Notes: a model not told the origin generated them from the letters alone. 64,000 nucleotides of DNA from Fibrobacter sp. (GCA_024399065.1 JAKSIB010000008.1:60380-124379), one strand, 5' to 3'. Positions 44,735 to 53,705 are shown, counted from the stretch's first letter. A program made the numbers and translations.

Positions 44735-44748
44735 TAGGCCGCTCAGCC

Positions 44749-45367
44749 CTATTTATCCGACGATTCCGAAAATTCAAACGGAATGGTCACAGAGGTGATT
44801 CCGTCGGATTTTTCAAATTTCCAACGACTTACAGCCATCTTTATTTCTGCGTCAAAATCGTCATAACCAGTGGTTGATGATTTTACGACAGCATTGGTTA
44901 TTGAGCCGTCAGGAGCAATGGTCAGCTGCAACACCAAGCGACCTTCAAATCCAGGCTTCTTTTTTAAGAACTTATTGTAAAGATGACGCAAGCCAGGTGT
45001 TCGCTGACGAAACACTTTCACAAGTTGCCCCCCCCCCAGATAGAGAACCTTTTGATTCAAGATCCTGTTCGGTAACTGTCTTTACAGTTGCTTTCACCTT
45101 TGACACCATGGGTGCACCATAAAGACAATCCCCAACAACAGGCATCGTTCCGTAGAGAACGGAAGTTCCCTGGACAACAATACTTTCTTGTTTTGGAAGA
45201 TACTTGGAATCCTTGATTTCTTTTTTCAGCAGGGAGCTAGAAGAAATGTCCCTTGCAGGCTCCTCCTTTACAGATTCTCTCTTCTCAGCATTGTCGCAAC
45301 CTGCCCACAGGGCGGCTGCAGTCATAAGGGCAAAACGGCCTAAGCATTTGTAGAAGAAACGAGCCAT
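44749..45367 (-). pseudogene. Frameshifted lipoprotein with AgmX/PglI (TonB-like) C-terminal domain
   Basis: Two overlapping frames make one protein. Frame A (45367-44972) has a lipoprotein signal (MTAAALWAGCDN) and ends beside a Gly run; frame B holds LVKVFRQRTPGLRHLYNKFL, LVLQLTIAPDGSITNAVV and FDAEIKMAVSRWKF, typical of AgmX/PglI or TonB C-terminal domains. The break is at a run of ten C on the plus strand (45028-45037). Nine would restore a single frame of about 205 residues. Either sequencing error, phase-variable gene or recent pseudogene. A TATATT box ends six bases before the ATG. It is convergent with the HAD gene. Confidence 0.8.
45028..45037. repeat. C10 homopolymer in the AgmX-like gene
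   Basis: Ten cytosines (G10 in the coding direction) at the exact point where the reading frame switches. Confidence 0.9.
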
Positions 45368-45373
45368 GTCTAT

Positions 45374-45379
45374 AATATA
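45374..45379 (-). promoter_or_regulatory. TATATT -10 box 6 bases before the ATG of the AgmX-like gene
   Basis: TATATTATAG directly upstream of the start; leaderless architecture. No clear -35. Confidence 0.45.
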
Positions 45380-45407
45380 AGAAAGTCCGAGCGGTGAGGG
45401 CCGCGAT

Positions 45408-46238
45408 CTACAGCAAAAAGGTTTTTACAAGGATTTCCACTTCCTTGCGATCCAGCGGGATGCCGTCGCACTCCATAGTAAGAATCAGATTCTTGCCAGG
45501 AATAAAGCCGTTCTTGCTGTAGGTTCGCAACTTCATTACCGTTTTCATCGAGTAGTCCGAATCATCCATACGTCCTAAATGCTCCCACAAAAACTCCTGA
45601 CGAGTCCGGAGATTCACGCAGGTGAAATCGGGATAGACCGGAATCAGCTTGCCGCCCGCGGCCTTCATTTGCTGAGGGAGCTCGTACTTGTAAGGAATGT
45701 TGTTTTTCGCGAGGATATCTGCAATAATCATCTCCGACTTGGAGCGCACCCGTTCCCCGCGGCTAGTGAGAAATTCCGGCTCCCCCTCCCGAAAAGATTT
45801 GCCCTTGTAAGGCAGCGCAAGCCAGCGAACCGCATATTGTTCATCAGAAAATTGCACCGGCAACACAAACTGACGACGATTTTTATGAAGTCGTTCAAAA
45901 ACTTTGAGTGCATCACATTTGGCATACTCTTGCATGAATTTTTCAATCAGAGAAAGCTGCCTTTCCAGTTCCTTCAGCAAGGCTCCGTCATAATCCTTCT
46001 GGGCAAGTCTCTTAATGAATCTTATTTTATCCTTCGGGATATAAACACCATTGGAATCCGATGACGGAGAAACATGGTAGCAATGCCATTGTTTTCCATG
46101 CATGGCAACTCGCAAACGGCCAACAGGCGCATTCGCCAAAGATTTTCGTTTTTCAATGATTACGGCAAGTAGCGTCTCTGCTCTACTTTGCATTTCCGGC
46201 AAAAACTGATCCGGAGACAGGTTTTCAATCTGGTTCAT
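45408..46238 (-). CDS. Uncharacterised protein with PD-(D/E)XK nuclease-like C-terminus
   Basis: 276 residues. N-terminal half is helical (about 1-120, charged, coiled-coil-like). C-terminal half has RSKSEMIIADILAKNNIPYKYE, IPVYPDFTCVNLRT and FLWEHLGRMDD, an order resembling the restriction-endonuclease fold (Glu, then PDF aspartate, then E-x-H instead of E-x-K). Homologous-looking orphan proteins are common in gut anaerobes; function unknown. No methylase or other defence gene adjoins it. Its promoter lies in the 46239-46732 gap. Confidence 0.6.
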   Translation of the reverse strand: MNQIENLSPDQFLPEMQSRAETLLAVIIEKRKSLANAPVGRLRVAMHGKQWHCYHVSPSSDSNGVYIPKDKIRFIKRLAQKDYDGALLKELERQLSLIEKFMQEYAKCDALKVFERLHKNRRQFVLPVQFSDEQYAVRWLALPYKGKSFREGEPEFLTSRGERVRSKSEMIIADILAKNNIPYKYELPQQMKAAGGKLIPVYPDFTCVNLRTRQEFLWEHLGRMDDSDYSMKTVMKLRTYSKNGFIPGKNLILTMECDGIPLDRKEVEILVKTFLL

Positions 46239-46732
46239 AAAGCCTCTTAGGTTTTATGTCCATATATCAACGTAGGCACACTCGTGTCTAATCGAAAAAC
46301 GTACAAATTTCAATGCTGAAAAAGTATTTTTTGGAAAAACAGCGGGCATTTTGCGGAAATAGGGAACCAAACAACTAATGAGCACAATTTTGGTACCCCA
46401 AAAATTAATTTGTACAAAACAAAATTAAACTATTTGAGTCTCACCGGGGTACTAATGTCACATCACCACCAAATTTAGTGCCCTACACCCACGCAGAAAC
46501 ACACCCCCAACAACAAATTTCGGTTAATTTGTCCGTAATTCAAGGTACCAAAGGGGTAATCAAAAGCTTTTTAGTACCCCATTTTGACCAAAACGTCTCT
46601 TCAATTTCAGCTTTCAAACCCAATGGAGCCCATTTATCACGAAAAGCGCCTTACCAGCCTCACCCGCAACAACCCTCATCCTAAAATTTTCTAAATTTTG
46701 ATCCGAAAAAGAACTTTTATATACCCGCGCCC
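46239..46732. other. 494-base AT-rich gap with GTACCCC-type repeats, no convincing gene
   Basis: Divergent space between the nuclease-like gene and miaB. It has TTTTGGTACCCCAAAA (near-palindrome, around 46389), GGGGTAC (around 46448), GGTACC (46549-46560) and AGTACCCC (around 46573). The short GTG-started frame at 46478-46684 has biased, non-protein-like composition. TTATATACC near 46715-46723 may be the -10 of miaB. The remainder looks featureless. Confidence 0.5.
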
Positions 46733-48052
46733 ATGAAAAAATATTACTTGGCCACATACGGCTGCCAGATGAACGAGTATGATTCCGCCCTCATTGCCCA
46801 GCAATTGGACATGCGAGGTTGCATAGAGACCGGTGACATTGCCGAAGCCGATTTCATTATCGTCAACACCTGCTCCGTTCGCGAAAAAGCAGAAGATACC
46901 GCATTTGCCAACATCAGCAAGTACCGCAAGCTGAAAAAGGCCAACCCCGACAAGAAGGTGGTTGTCTGCGGCTGCATGGCCAAGAACCGCGGCCCGGAAA
47001 TTCTCAAGCGACTGAAAGTGGTGAACTACGTCGTAGGTCCGGACCAGTACACCAAAATTCCTGAGCTTCTGCTGGACGGTCCTGAAAGCCCGCTGCACAA
47101 GACTCACCACCGTATGTTCCTGGATGAAGACATCACGGAAAATTACGTGGGCAATTACGCCAAGGTGAAGCACGACTTCAGCACTTTTGTGACTATCCAG
47201 CGCGGCTGCAACAAGCGCTGCAGCTACTGTATCGTTCCTTACCTCCGCGGCCCCGAAAAGTACCGCGACATGGACGACGTTTTGACGGAAGTCAAGAAGG
47301 CCGCGGACAAGGGCATTAGCGAAATCATGCTTTTGGGCCAGACGGTAAACGCCTACAAGAACGGCGACCACAATTTTGCAGACCTGCTTACCAAGGTTTC
47401 TGAAATCGGAGGCATCCAGCGCATTCGCTTTACAAGCCCCCATCCCCGCCATTACACCAACGAACTGATCGACGTTCTGTTGAACAACCCCAAGGTTTGC
47501 CACTACGCCCACATTCCTATCCAGAGTGGTAGCGACGCCATGCTTAAGAAGATGCGCCGCCAGCACAATATGGAACAGTACATGAGCGTCATTGAGCAGC
47601 TCCGCAGCAAGGACCCGTACTACGCCATTTCTACCGACGTGATCTGCGGTTTCGTAGGCGAAACAGACCAGGATTTTGAAGACACCATGAAGGCTTTTGA
47701 AGCCTGCCAGTTCGATACCGCCTACATGTTCATCTACAGTCCGCGTAAGGGTACCGAGTCCTACAAGGAACAGGAAACCTTGACCGCCGAAGAAAAGTTG
47801 GCTCGTCACACTCGCCTGGTTGAACTTCAGAACGAAATCACCAAGAAGCGTAACGAGATGATGCTTGGCCGTACCGAAACCCTGCTGGTGGAAGGCGGAT
47901 CCTCCCGCGACAATGCGGAACTGATGGGCAAGACCGACAACTTCAAGAAGGTCATCTTCAAGCCCACCCGTATCGTAAAGCCGGGGGACTACGTGAAGGT
48001 TAAAATTGACGACATCCGCGGATGGACTCTTCGCGGAACACTTTTAGATTAA
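46733..48052 (+). CDS. miaB: tRNA-2-methylthio-N6-dimethylallyladenosine synthase
   Basis: 439 residues. MTTase N-domain with three conserved cysteines (YGCQMNEYDS, NTCSVRE, CGCMAKNRG), radical-SAM CxxxCxxC in RGCNKRCSYCIVPYLRG (about 156-172), and a C-terminal TRAM domain (ETLLVEGGSS...VKVKIDDIRGWTLRG). It adds the methylthio group to i6A37 of tRNAs reading UNN codons. NTCSVRE and CSYCIVP point to MiaB rather than MtaB or RimO. Co-transcription with the SPOR gene is likely (32 bases). Confidence 0.95.
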   Translation: MKKYYLATYGCQMNEYDSALIAQQLDMRGCIETGDIAEADFIIVNTCSVREKAEDTAFANISKYRKLKKANPDKKVVVCGCMAKNRGPEILKRLKVVNYVVGPDQYTKIPELLLDGPESPLHKTHHRMFLDEDITENYVGNYAKVKHDFSTFVTIQRGCNKRCSYCIVPYLRGPEKYRDMDDVLTEVKKAADKGISEIMLLGQTVNAYKNGDHNFADLLTKVSEIGGIQRIRFTSPHPRHYTNELIDVLLNNPKVCHYAHIPIQSGSDAMLKKMRRQHNMEQYMSVIEQLRSKDPYYAISTDVICGFVGETDQDFEDTMKAFEACQFDTAYMFIYSPRKGTESYKEQETLTAEEKLARHTRLVELQNEITKKRNEMMLGRTETLLVEGGSSRDNAELMGKTDNFKKVIFKPTRIVKPGDYVKVKIDDIRGWTLRGTLLD

Positions 48053-48084
48053 GTTTGACAGATTGAGACTTTGGGAGAAATAAA

Positions 48085-49188
48085 GTGAAAACTAAACTCG
48101 CAGTTCTTTTGTCTACAATGATGGCTGTTTGCGCAGGCGCTCAAACTGCAAAGACCATGGCTGACGCACAGAAGGCCTACGTTTCCGGCAACTGGAAGGA
48201 AGCAGCAGCAGCCTACGCAGCCGTTTGCCCCAAGGAACCTCAGGACAAGCAAGCCGAATGCTGGTTGTGGAACGTTCTCGCCCTTTCCCAGACAGGCGAA
48301 GCAAAGTCCTTCAAGGAAGCAGGCAAGCGTTTGGATAGTTTGATCCAGGTGGTCAATCCGCAGCAGTCCCTCTATTCCGACTTGCTCATGACCAGCGCCC
48401 AGTTCCGTCTTTACCTCGGCAAGTACGACAAGGCTGCAGAACATTTGATTCAGGCCATTGAAACGGCCCACCCCCACCAGTACGTGGTCCTGCAGAAGGT
48501 TTGCCAGGCCGTGAAGACAAAGTTCCATTCCGATGATCTTGCAGAACGTTGCGAAAGTTTGAAGAACCCGCCAGTTGAACAGCCCAAGGCAGCTGAAGCA
48601 ACTACAGCACCTGCACAGCCGGCACAGCCCGCAACCGCCCCGGCTCAGGAAGCACAGCCCGTAGTTACATCTTCTTCATCTGCAGCCGCACTGGTCGCTC
48701 AAGCTGAACAGCCCAAGACTGAACCAGCAAAGGTCGAACAGAAAACTGAACCCGCTAAGGCAGCTTCCTCCAGCAGCGCCGCAGCAACATCAGCAGCCGT
48801 AGCCCCGGCATCCTCCGCCGCACCAGCACCCGCAGTGCAACCTGCACAGCCCGCCGTTGCACCCGCACAGACCGCGGCATCTTCCGCACCGGCTCAACCC
48901 GCCCAGCAGGCAGCACCGGCAACTGCAGCACAGCCGGCAGCAGCCGCAGCACAAGAATACTGGGTCCTCCAGTTGGGAGCCTTCGGTGTCAAGGATAACG
49001 CAACCTTGTTAGTTTCCACTCTCAAAAAGCGTAAAATCCAGGCTAACATCGTGGAACAATTGCGCGGTGAAAGAACCCTCTACTTAGTCCAGACCGGCCA
49101 TTTCGCTACCAAGGACGAGGCCGTGGACTACGGAGCAAAGCAACTTGCCCCCCTAAAAGTGGAGTTTCAGCCCCTTTTTAAGAAATAA
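48085..49188 (+). CDS. Secreted TPR/Ala-Pro linker/SPOR-domain protein
   Basis: 367 residues from a GTG with GGGAG 8 bases upstream. Signal peptide ending AGAQ, TPR-like helices (about 20-150), a low-complexity Ala/Pro/Gln/Ser linker (about 165-290) and a C-terminal SPOR domain (about 292-365, YWVLQLGAFGVKDNATLLVSTL...LYLVQTGHF). SPOR domains bind denuded glycan at division septa, so the protein probably acts in peptidoglycan or cell-division processes at the envelope. Confidence 0.85.
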   Translation: MKTKLAVLLSTMMAVCAGAQTAKTMADAQKAYVSGNWKEAAAAYAAVCPKEPQDKQAECWLWNVLALSQTGEAKSFKEAGKRLDSLIQVVNPQQSLYSDLLMTSAQFRLYLGKYDKAAEHLIQAIETAHPHQYVVLQKVCQAVKTKFHSDDLAERCESLKNPPVEQPKAAEATTAPAQPAQPATAPAQEAQPVVTSSSSAAALVAQAEQPKTEPAKVEQKTEPAKAASSSSAAATSAAVAPASSAAPAPAVQPAQPAVAPAQTAASSAPAQPAQQAAPATAAQPAAAAAQEYWVLQLGAFGVKDNATLLVSTLKKRKIQANIVEQLRGERTLYLVQTGHFATKDEAVDYGAKQLAPLKVEFQPLFKK

Positions 49189-49265
49189 TTTTACATAAAA
49201 CGGCTTTTTTTTAACGTTTTCACCTACAAAAAAACGAAAACTGTTCTATATTTGATGCAACCCCA

Positions 49266-49349
49266 GCCGGGGTGGTGAAATTGGTAGACGCGCCGGACTC
49301 AAAATCCGGTAGAGGTGACTCTGTGAGGGTTCGATTCCCTCCCCCGGCA
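49266..49349 (+). tRNA. tRNA-Leu (anticodon CAA)
   Basis: 84-base class II tRNA: acceptor GCCGGGG/CCCCGGC, anticodon stem CCGGA/TCCGG with loop CTCAAAA, long variable arm, T-loop TTCGATT. Reads UUG. No CCA encoded. A TATATT box at 49247-49252 lies 13 bases upstream. Confidence 0.94.
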
Positions 49350-49374
49350 TTAAAGGATTGAAGGAAGAAAAATC

Positions 49375-50094
49375 ATGTTGAATTGGCGTAAATCCATTGC
49401 GGCTGTACTCCTTTGCGGGTCCTTCGTGTTCGCCCAATATGATGACGAAGCTTCCTCTGAGAGCTACTCCTACGGCTCTGAAGAAACCGCCGAAGAATCT
49501 GTCGGTGAAGCAACCGCTTCCGACGACGAATGGAAGGGTTTCAATTACGAAGAAATGGGTCTTACCCAGTGGGAATTCCAGCAAGCTAAGCAAGAAGGCA
49601 TCTCTCGCGACAAGTTGACTCGACTCGTCGAGATGGGCGTTCGTCCTTCCGAGTACATTCAGAAACCCTGGGAAAAGATGGGCGTTTCTGAAGAAGAATG
49701 GCTTGGCAAGCGTTCCAAGGGCCTCGAAGACGCAGACATCGACCGTTCTTACCGTTATCGCCACGGAGACCAGAATTACGCTTACCTGTCCCTGTTGGTT
49801 CCGTCCCTTTACCAGTGGAAGACCGAGAATTCCTCCAAGGCTATTTGGATGGACGCTCTTTGGGTAGCAAGCGTAGGCGCAACCATTTATCTCGCAGCTT
49901 CCGGTGAAACTTACTGGTGGTACGGCTTGATCGCAGTAGCAGGCGCACACATTTGGTCCTTCGCAGATGCATTCTTCAGCACTCAGTGGGACAGCAACCC
50001 GGACGCAAATCGTTTCAGCTACGGTATCATTCCTTCTCCTGCTAGCGACAACGCAAGCATGGGCGTTACCGGCTTCTTTAACGTAAAGTTCTAA
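49375..50094 (+). CDS. Secreted/membrane protein of unknown function
   Basis: 239 residues. Signal peptide [21 protein letters not shown], acidic Ser/Glu/Tyr region (about 22-55), a repeated helical motif resembling short repeats ([35 protein letters not shown]), then two hydrophobic helices (about 160-205). End reads [10 protein letters not shown]. No family recognised. It starts 25 bases after tRNA-Leu and precedes panD by eight bases; cotranscription likely. Confidence 0.65.
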   Translation: MLNWRKSIAAVLLCGSFVFAQYDDEASSESYSYGSEETAEESVGEATASDDEWKGFNYEEMGLTQWEFQQAKQEGISRDKLTRLVEMGVRPSEYIQKPWEKMGVSEEEWLGKRSKGLEDADIDRSYRYRHGDQNYAYLSLLVPSLYQWKTENSSKAIWMDALWVASVGATIYLAASGETYWWYGLIAVAGAHIWSFADAFFSTQWDSNPDANRFSYGIIPSPASDNASMGVTGFFNVKF

Positions 50095-50102
50095 GCTCTA
50101 AA

Positions 50103-50450
50103 ATGCAGCTGGAATTACTTAAAAGCAAAATCCATCGTGCAACAGTAACCGACGCGAACCTCAACTACGAAGGTTCCATTACCATCGCACGCGATCTGAT
50201 GGACGCTGCAGGAATTCTTCCTTTCGAAAAAGTCGGCGTTCTCGACGTGAACAACGGTTCCCGCCTCGACACCTACGTTATCGAAGGTCCTGCAAAGTCC
50301 GGCGTTATCTGCCTCAACGGTGCAGCAGCCCGTTTGGTCCAGCCAGGTGATTTGGTCATCATCGTCGCCTACGCAACCATGAGCGAAGAAGAAGCCAAGA
50401 GCTGGAAGCCCACCGTCATTCACGTTAACGGCAAGAACGAAATCGTCTAA
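50103..50450 (+). CDS. panD: Aspartate 1-decarboxylase
   Basis: 115 residues, usual size. Contains the self-cleavage site Gly24-Ser25 in NYEGSITI (Ser becomes the pyruvoyl group), [21 protein letters not shown] and [10 protein letters not shown]. Makes beta-alanine for pantothenate/CoA in the cytoplasm. No other pan genes nearby. Confidence 0.96.
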   Translation: MQLELLKSKIHRATVTDANLNYEGSITIARDLMDAAGILPFEKVGVLDVNNGSRLDTYVIEGPAKSGVICLNGAAARLVQPGDLVIIVAYATMSEEEAKSWKPTVIHVNGKNEIV

Positions 50451-50481
50451 GATTTGCCAGATAATTTGGAATTAAAGGCGT

Positions 50482-50511
50482 TTGGCTCTGGCCGACGCCC
50501 TTTTCTATATT
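50482..50511 (+). promoter_or_regulatory. Promoter with likely leaderless start
   Basis: TTGGCT (50482-50487), 18-base spacer, TATATT (50506-50511), six bases before ATG 50518. Best evidence among the leaderless candidates because both boxes are recognisable. Confidence 0.6.
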
Positions 50512-50517
50512 CCAGAC

Positions 50518-51096
50518 ATGCGCCTTTGGCCCTTTATCTTGTGTCTGGTTTTAACCGTGTCCGCATCCTTTGGAGAGCCTCCCAAGGACAGTTCTGCCGC
50601 ATCGAAACAAGTGGTCCCCGCAGACGCCCCGGAAGACACTGTCTACATGGTCTATGATAGCGGAATTCCCTGGAACAGGGAACACTTCGACCCCGCTCGC
50701 CTTTACAAGCACGAAACCTTTGATCAGGCACTGAAAGCAGCCTACACTTACTCCATCAATTTTGTCGGTGGAAGCTTCGGTTCCTTCGCATCCCAGAGTT
50801 TCATGGCCCACCTAGCCTATGAATTTTCTCCAGACCTTCACCTCTACGCAGATCTTGGAATTTGGATGCCCATGTACGCCAATCTCAAGTTCGGAGCGCC
50901 CATCGCCAAGGAGGACATGCGGCAAGGCCGAGTCCAGTTCATCCTCCCGGACATAGAACTGGAATACAAGCCCACGGAAAACACCAGTTTCCGCCTCATG
51001 TTCATCAACGAAAGGGACGCAATCAAGGCTTACGGGCCTAGAAGATACTACTACGGCCACTGCGACGGCTGGAGAAATTCTATCTTTTGCCCGTGA
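50518..51096 (+). CDS. Secreted protein, probable outer-membrane barrel fragment-size protein
   Basis: 192 residues from ATG 50518 (signal peptide MRLWPFILCLVLTVSASFG). A longer frame begins 12 codons upstream within the promoter and is rejected. Mature part: a Pro/Ala/Asp stretch, then amphipathic strands (SINFVGGSFGSFASQSFMAHLAYEF in two parts, LHLYADLGIWMPMYANLKFG). Short for a barrel, eight strands possible. Function unknown. Its TGA overlaps a GTG candidate start of the next gene by four bases. Confidence 0.6.
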   Translation: MRLWPFILCLVLTVSASFGEPPKDSSAASKQVVPADAPEDTVYMVYDSGIPWNREHFDPARLYKHETFDQALKAAYTYSINFVGGSFGSFASQSFMAHLAYEFSPDLHLYADLGIWMPMYANLKFGAPIAKEDMRQGRVQFILPDIELEYKPTENTSFRLMFINERDAIKAYGPRRYYYGHCDGWRNSIFCP

Positions 51097-51494
51097 AAAT
51101 GCGACTAATCATTTGCCTTATTTTTTTCCTTGTGTTTGCCGGTTGCGAAGAAGAAAAAGCGCAGCCCCAAAAGGTGCAGGAAATCAAGCGCACCTACAAA
51201 GGTGACGTGGAGCTTTTGAATAGTTGCGGTATGCCCGGTGCAGCCGCCAAGATGAAGGTGTATCTCAGGGATAACGGTTTCGATGTAGTCAGCACAAGAA
51301 ACGACATCGTTCAAAACTACGAACAGACCGTCCTCGTCCTCAGAAATCCGGAATGGGAAGGCGCGCAAGCCTTGGCCAAGGCACTCAAGACCGACAACGT
51401 CATGACTGTTATCAGCAAGAGAGCCTTGGTGGATGCATCCGTGTATATCGGAAAGGATTTAAAACAAATAGTAGAACCCGAACAGGGAGAATAA
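51093..51494 (+). CDS. LytR_C-domain lipoprotein
   Basis: 133 residues from GTG 51093 (GTGA overlap with the upstream stop), or 131 from ATG 51099. Lipoprotein signal MRLIICLIFFLVFAGC. The mature part is a LytR_C domain: VELLNSCGMPGAAAKMKVYL then GFDVVSTRN, as in 'LytR cell envelope-related transcriptional attenuator' C-terminal modules. Envelope function, mechanism unknown. One base lies between its stop and rsfS. LytR_C/rsfS neighbours are seen in other Gram-negative groups as far as I recall. Confidence 0.8.
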   Translation: MKMRLIICLIFFLVFAGCEEEKAQPQKVQEIKRTYKGDVELLNSCGMPGAAAKMKVYLRDNGFDVVSTRNDIVQNYEQTVLVLRNPEWEGAQALAKALKTDNVMTVISKRALVDASVYIGKDLKQIVEPEQGE

Positions 51495-51495
51495 A

Positions 51496-51912
51496 ATGAC
51501 AACAAAGAAGCTAGACTTGCCGGAATCTATCCAGCTTGGTGCAAGCATTCTGTTCGAGCTCCGCGCTCAGGACATCCAGCTCATCGACCTTCGCGGCATC
51601 AAGGACGTAACCGACTACTTCCTGATCGCCACTTGCGAAAGCGAAGCCCAGATGCAGGCTATTCTGAACGAACTCCACAAGGAATTCAAGTCCAACAAGA
51701 TTCCTACCGTTGGTGTTGAATACAAGGAAGGCGTTCGCTGGGCCGTATTCGATGCTGGTCTTGACCTGATGGTCCACCTCTTTGAAGAAGAAAAGCGTGC
51801 TGAAATTTCCCTTGACCGTCTCTATGCCGACGGCAAGATTGTAACACTGGAAGAAAAGGACTTCGTCAAGAAGACCGAAACCAAGAAGAGCGACGACAAT
51901 GAACTCGTTTGA
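51496..51912 (+). CDS. rsfS: Ribosomal silencing factor RsfS (Iojap)
   Basis: 138 residues. DLRGIKDVTDYFLIATCESEAQMQAI and GVEYKEGVRWAVFDAGLDLMVHLF are the Iojap-family core. It binds ribosomal protein uL14 and blocks subunit joining under starvation. An acidic/basic tail of about 25 residues is added (KKTETKKSDDNELV). Overlaps the argS start by 14 bases, in a different frame, so argS is coupled to it. Confidence 0.93.
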   Translation: MTTKKLDLPESIQLGASILFELRAQDIQLIDLRGIKDVTDYFLIATCESEAQMQAILNELHKEFKSNKIPTVGVEYKEGVRWAVFDAGLDLMVHLFEEEKRAEISLDRLYADGKIVTLEEKDFVKKTETKKSDDNELV

Positions 51913-53611
51913 GCAAGAAATCGCAAGCGCATTGGAAGCTACCGGCAGCTTTACTGCCGAAGCAGCTCTCAAGCTTATCTCCGTGCCGCCTGATACCACT
52001 CACGGCAACTTTACCATTCCCTGCTTCTCCCTTGCAAAGGTCATGCGCAAGGCTCCGAAGATGATCGCAGAAGACCTGGCAGCCCAGGTAAAACTTCCCG
52101 CAGGTCTCTCCAAGGTTGAAGCTGTCAACGGCTACCTCAACTTCTTCATCGACCGTGGTTTCCTCGCCAAGTCCACCTTGGACGAAATCGCCGCCAAGGG
52201 TTTGAACTACGGCCATCAGGAATCCAACGGCAAGGTTGTCTGCATTGACTTCAGCTCCCCCAACATCGGTAAGGAACTTGCCTTCCACCACCTCCGCTCC
52301 ACCATGATCGGAAACTCCCTCAGCCGCATCTACAAGGCTGCAGGTTACAAGGTGGAACGTATCAACCACTTGGGCGACTGGGGTACTGCATTCGGTAAGT
52401 TGATCGTCATGTACTTGCGAGAAAAGCTTCCCACCGACCAGGCCACCCTCGACGCTCTCACCGTCAAGGAACTGAACATCCTTTACGCAGCCTTCTCCAA
52501 GGCTTCCAAGGAAGAGCCTGGTCTTGAAGACGAAGCTCGCGCCGCCTTTACCAAGCTGGAACAGGGCGACGAATTCTACCGCACTCTGTGGACCGCATTC
52601 CGCGCAGCAACACTCAAGGAACTGATGCGCATTTACGACATGATGGGTGTTGGCTTCGACCACTACACAGGCGAATCCTTCTTCGAAGACAAGATTCCCG
52701 CCATCCTGGACGAACTCCGCGAAAAGAATTTGATGGTGAAGTCCAACGAACTGGACGTGGTGATGCTGGACGAATTCGACTTGAATCCGTGCCTCATCCG
52801 CAAGAGCGACGGTTCTACTTTGTACGCAACCCGCGACTTGGCTGCAGCAAACTACCGCATGAAGGAATACAACTTCGACAAGTGCCTTTATGTTGTTGAC
52901 CTCGGCCAAGCACTCCACTTCAAGCAGGTGTTCCACGTGCTGAAGAAGATGGGTCGCGAATGGTACACCAACATGTACCACATCCCCTTCGGCGTTATCC
53001 TCCAGATGGTGGACGGCAAGTGGGAAAAGGGCAAGACCCGTACCGGTACCGCAAGCCTTTTGCGCGACGTGATTGACGCTGCCCAGAAGAAGATTCTGGA
53101 ATTCATCGATGCTAAGAATCCGGAACTGGAAAACAAGGAACTGATTGCCCGCCAGATCGGTATTAGCGCACTCACCTTCAACGACTTGAAGAACAGCCGC
53201 TTGAAGGACGTCCGCTTCGACTGGGACGCAGTAATGAGCTTCGAAGGCGACACAGGTCCGTACGTTCAGAACGCACACGTGCGTCTCTGCAGCATCATGC
53301 GCAAGGCTGGCTACACTGTTAACGTTTCCGACGTTGACTACGCCCAGCTCACCGATGATCATGCCTACAGCTTGATTAACATCCTCGCAAAGAAGGGTGA
53401 CAAGATTCTCACTGCAGTCAAGGACGACGAGCCCAGCGTTCTCGCCCAGTATGCATTGGAAATCGCAGAAGCCGCACACAAGTTCATCCACGAAGACCGC
53501 GTGCTCGGCAGTGCTGAAGAAAAGTCCCGTCTGTTCCTCGTACAGTCCACCCAGATTGTACTTGAAAACGTTCTGGACCTCCTCGGCCTCTTCCCGATTC
53601 GTTCCATGTAA
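51899..53611 (+). CDS. argS: Arginyl-tRNA synthetase
   Basis: 570 residues. N-terminal tRNA D-loop-recognition domain (about 1-95), Rossmann catalytic domain with FSSPNIGKELAFHHLRST (HIGH motif here HHLR, about 117-134), NHLGDWGTAFGKL, and the later TRTGTASLLRDVID in place of KMSKS, as normal for many ArgS. C-terminal DALR anticodon-binding helices follow (about 450-570, FIHEDRVLGSAEEKSRLFLV). Charges tRNA-Arg in the cytoplasm. Confidence 0.95.
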   Translation: MNSFEQEIASALEATGSFTAEAALKLISVPPDTTHGNFTIPCFSLAKVMRKAPKMIAEDLAAQVKLPAGLSKVEAVNGYLNFFIDRGFLAKSTLDEIAAKGLNYGHQESNGKVVCIDFSSPNIGKELAFHHLRSTMIGNSLSRIYKAAGYKVERINHLGDWGTAFGKLIVMYLREKLPTDQATLDALTVKELNILYAAFSKASKEEPGLEDEARAAFTKLEQGDEFYRTLWTAFRAATLKELMRIYDMMGVGFDHYTGESFFEDKIPAILDELREKNLMVKSNELDVVMLDEFDLNPCLIRKSDGSTLYATRDLAAANYRMKEYNFDKCLYVVDLGQALHFKQVFHVLKKMGREWYTNMYHIPFGVILQMVDGKWEKGKTRTGTASLLRDVIDAAQKKILEFIDAKNPELENKELIARQIGISALTFNDLKNSRLKDVRFDWDAVMSFEGDTGPYVQNAHVRLCSIMRKAGYTVNVSDVDYAQLTDDHAYSLINILAKKGDKILTAVKDDEPSVLAQYALEIAEAAHKFIHEDRVLGSAEEKSRLFLVQSTQIVLENVLDLLGLFPIRSM

Positions 53612-53614
53612 TGG

Positions 53615-53660
53615 ACACGAGGTGCGAAGAGCCACGTGGCCTCCTCGCCCCGAGTCTCAG
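53615..53660. repeat. CGAGGT-family repeat with inverted half
   Basis: ACACGAGGTGCGAAGAG, then palindromic centre CCACGTGG, then inverted units CCTCCTCGCCCCGAGTCTC. Same design as 60581-60704. Confidence 0.6.
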
Positions 53661-53667
53661 GAAAATC

Positions 53668-53705
53668 AAAAAAAAGACCCGCGATTTTTTCGCGGGCCTT
53701 TTTTT
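53668..53705. terminator. Bidirectional terminator after argS
   Basis: CCCGCGA (53678-53684) / TCGCGGG (53690-53696) with a T-loop, A run before, T run after. Shared with the convergent FISUMP gene. Confidence 0.9.

Noticed and set aside
45408..46238. Restriction endonuclease of a defence island
   Set aside because: The fold hint is present, but there is no methyltransferase, specificity subunit or other defence gene next to it.
46478..46684. 68-residue frame in the 46239-46732 gap
   Set aside because: GTG start, no ribosome-binding site, Pro/Gln/His-rich composition and no homologous look.
51866..53635. 589-residue minus-strand open frame
   Set aside because: Antisense to argS and rsfS, which have clear motifs; no recognisable domain in the mirror frame.
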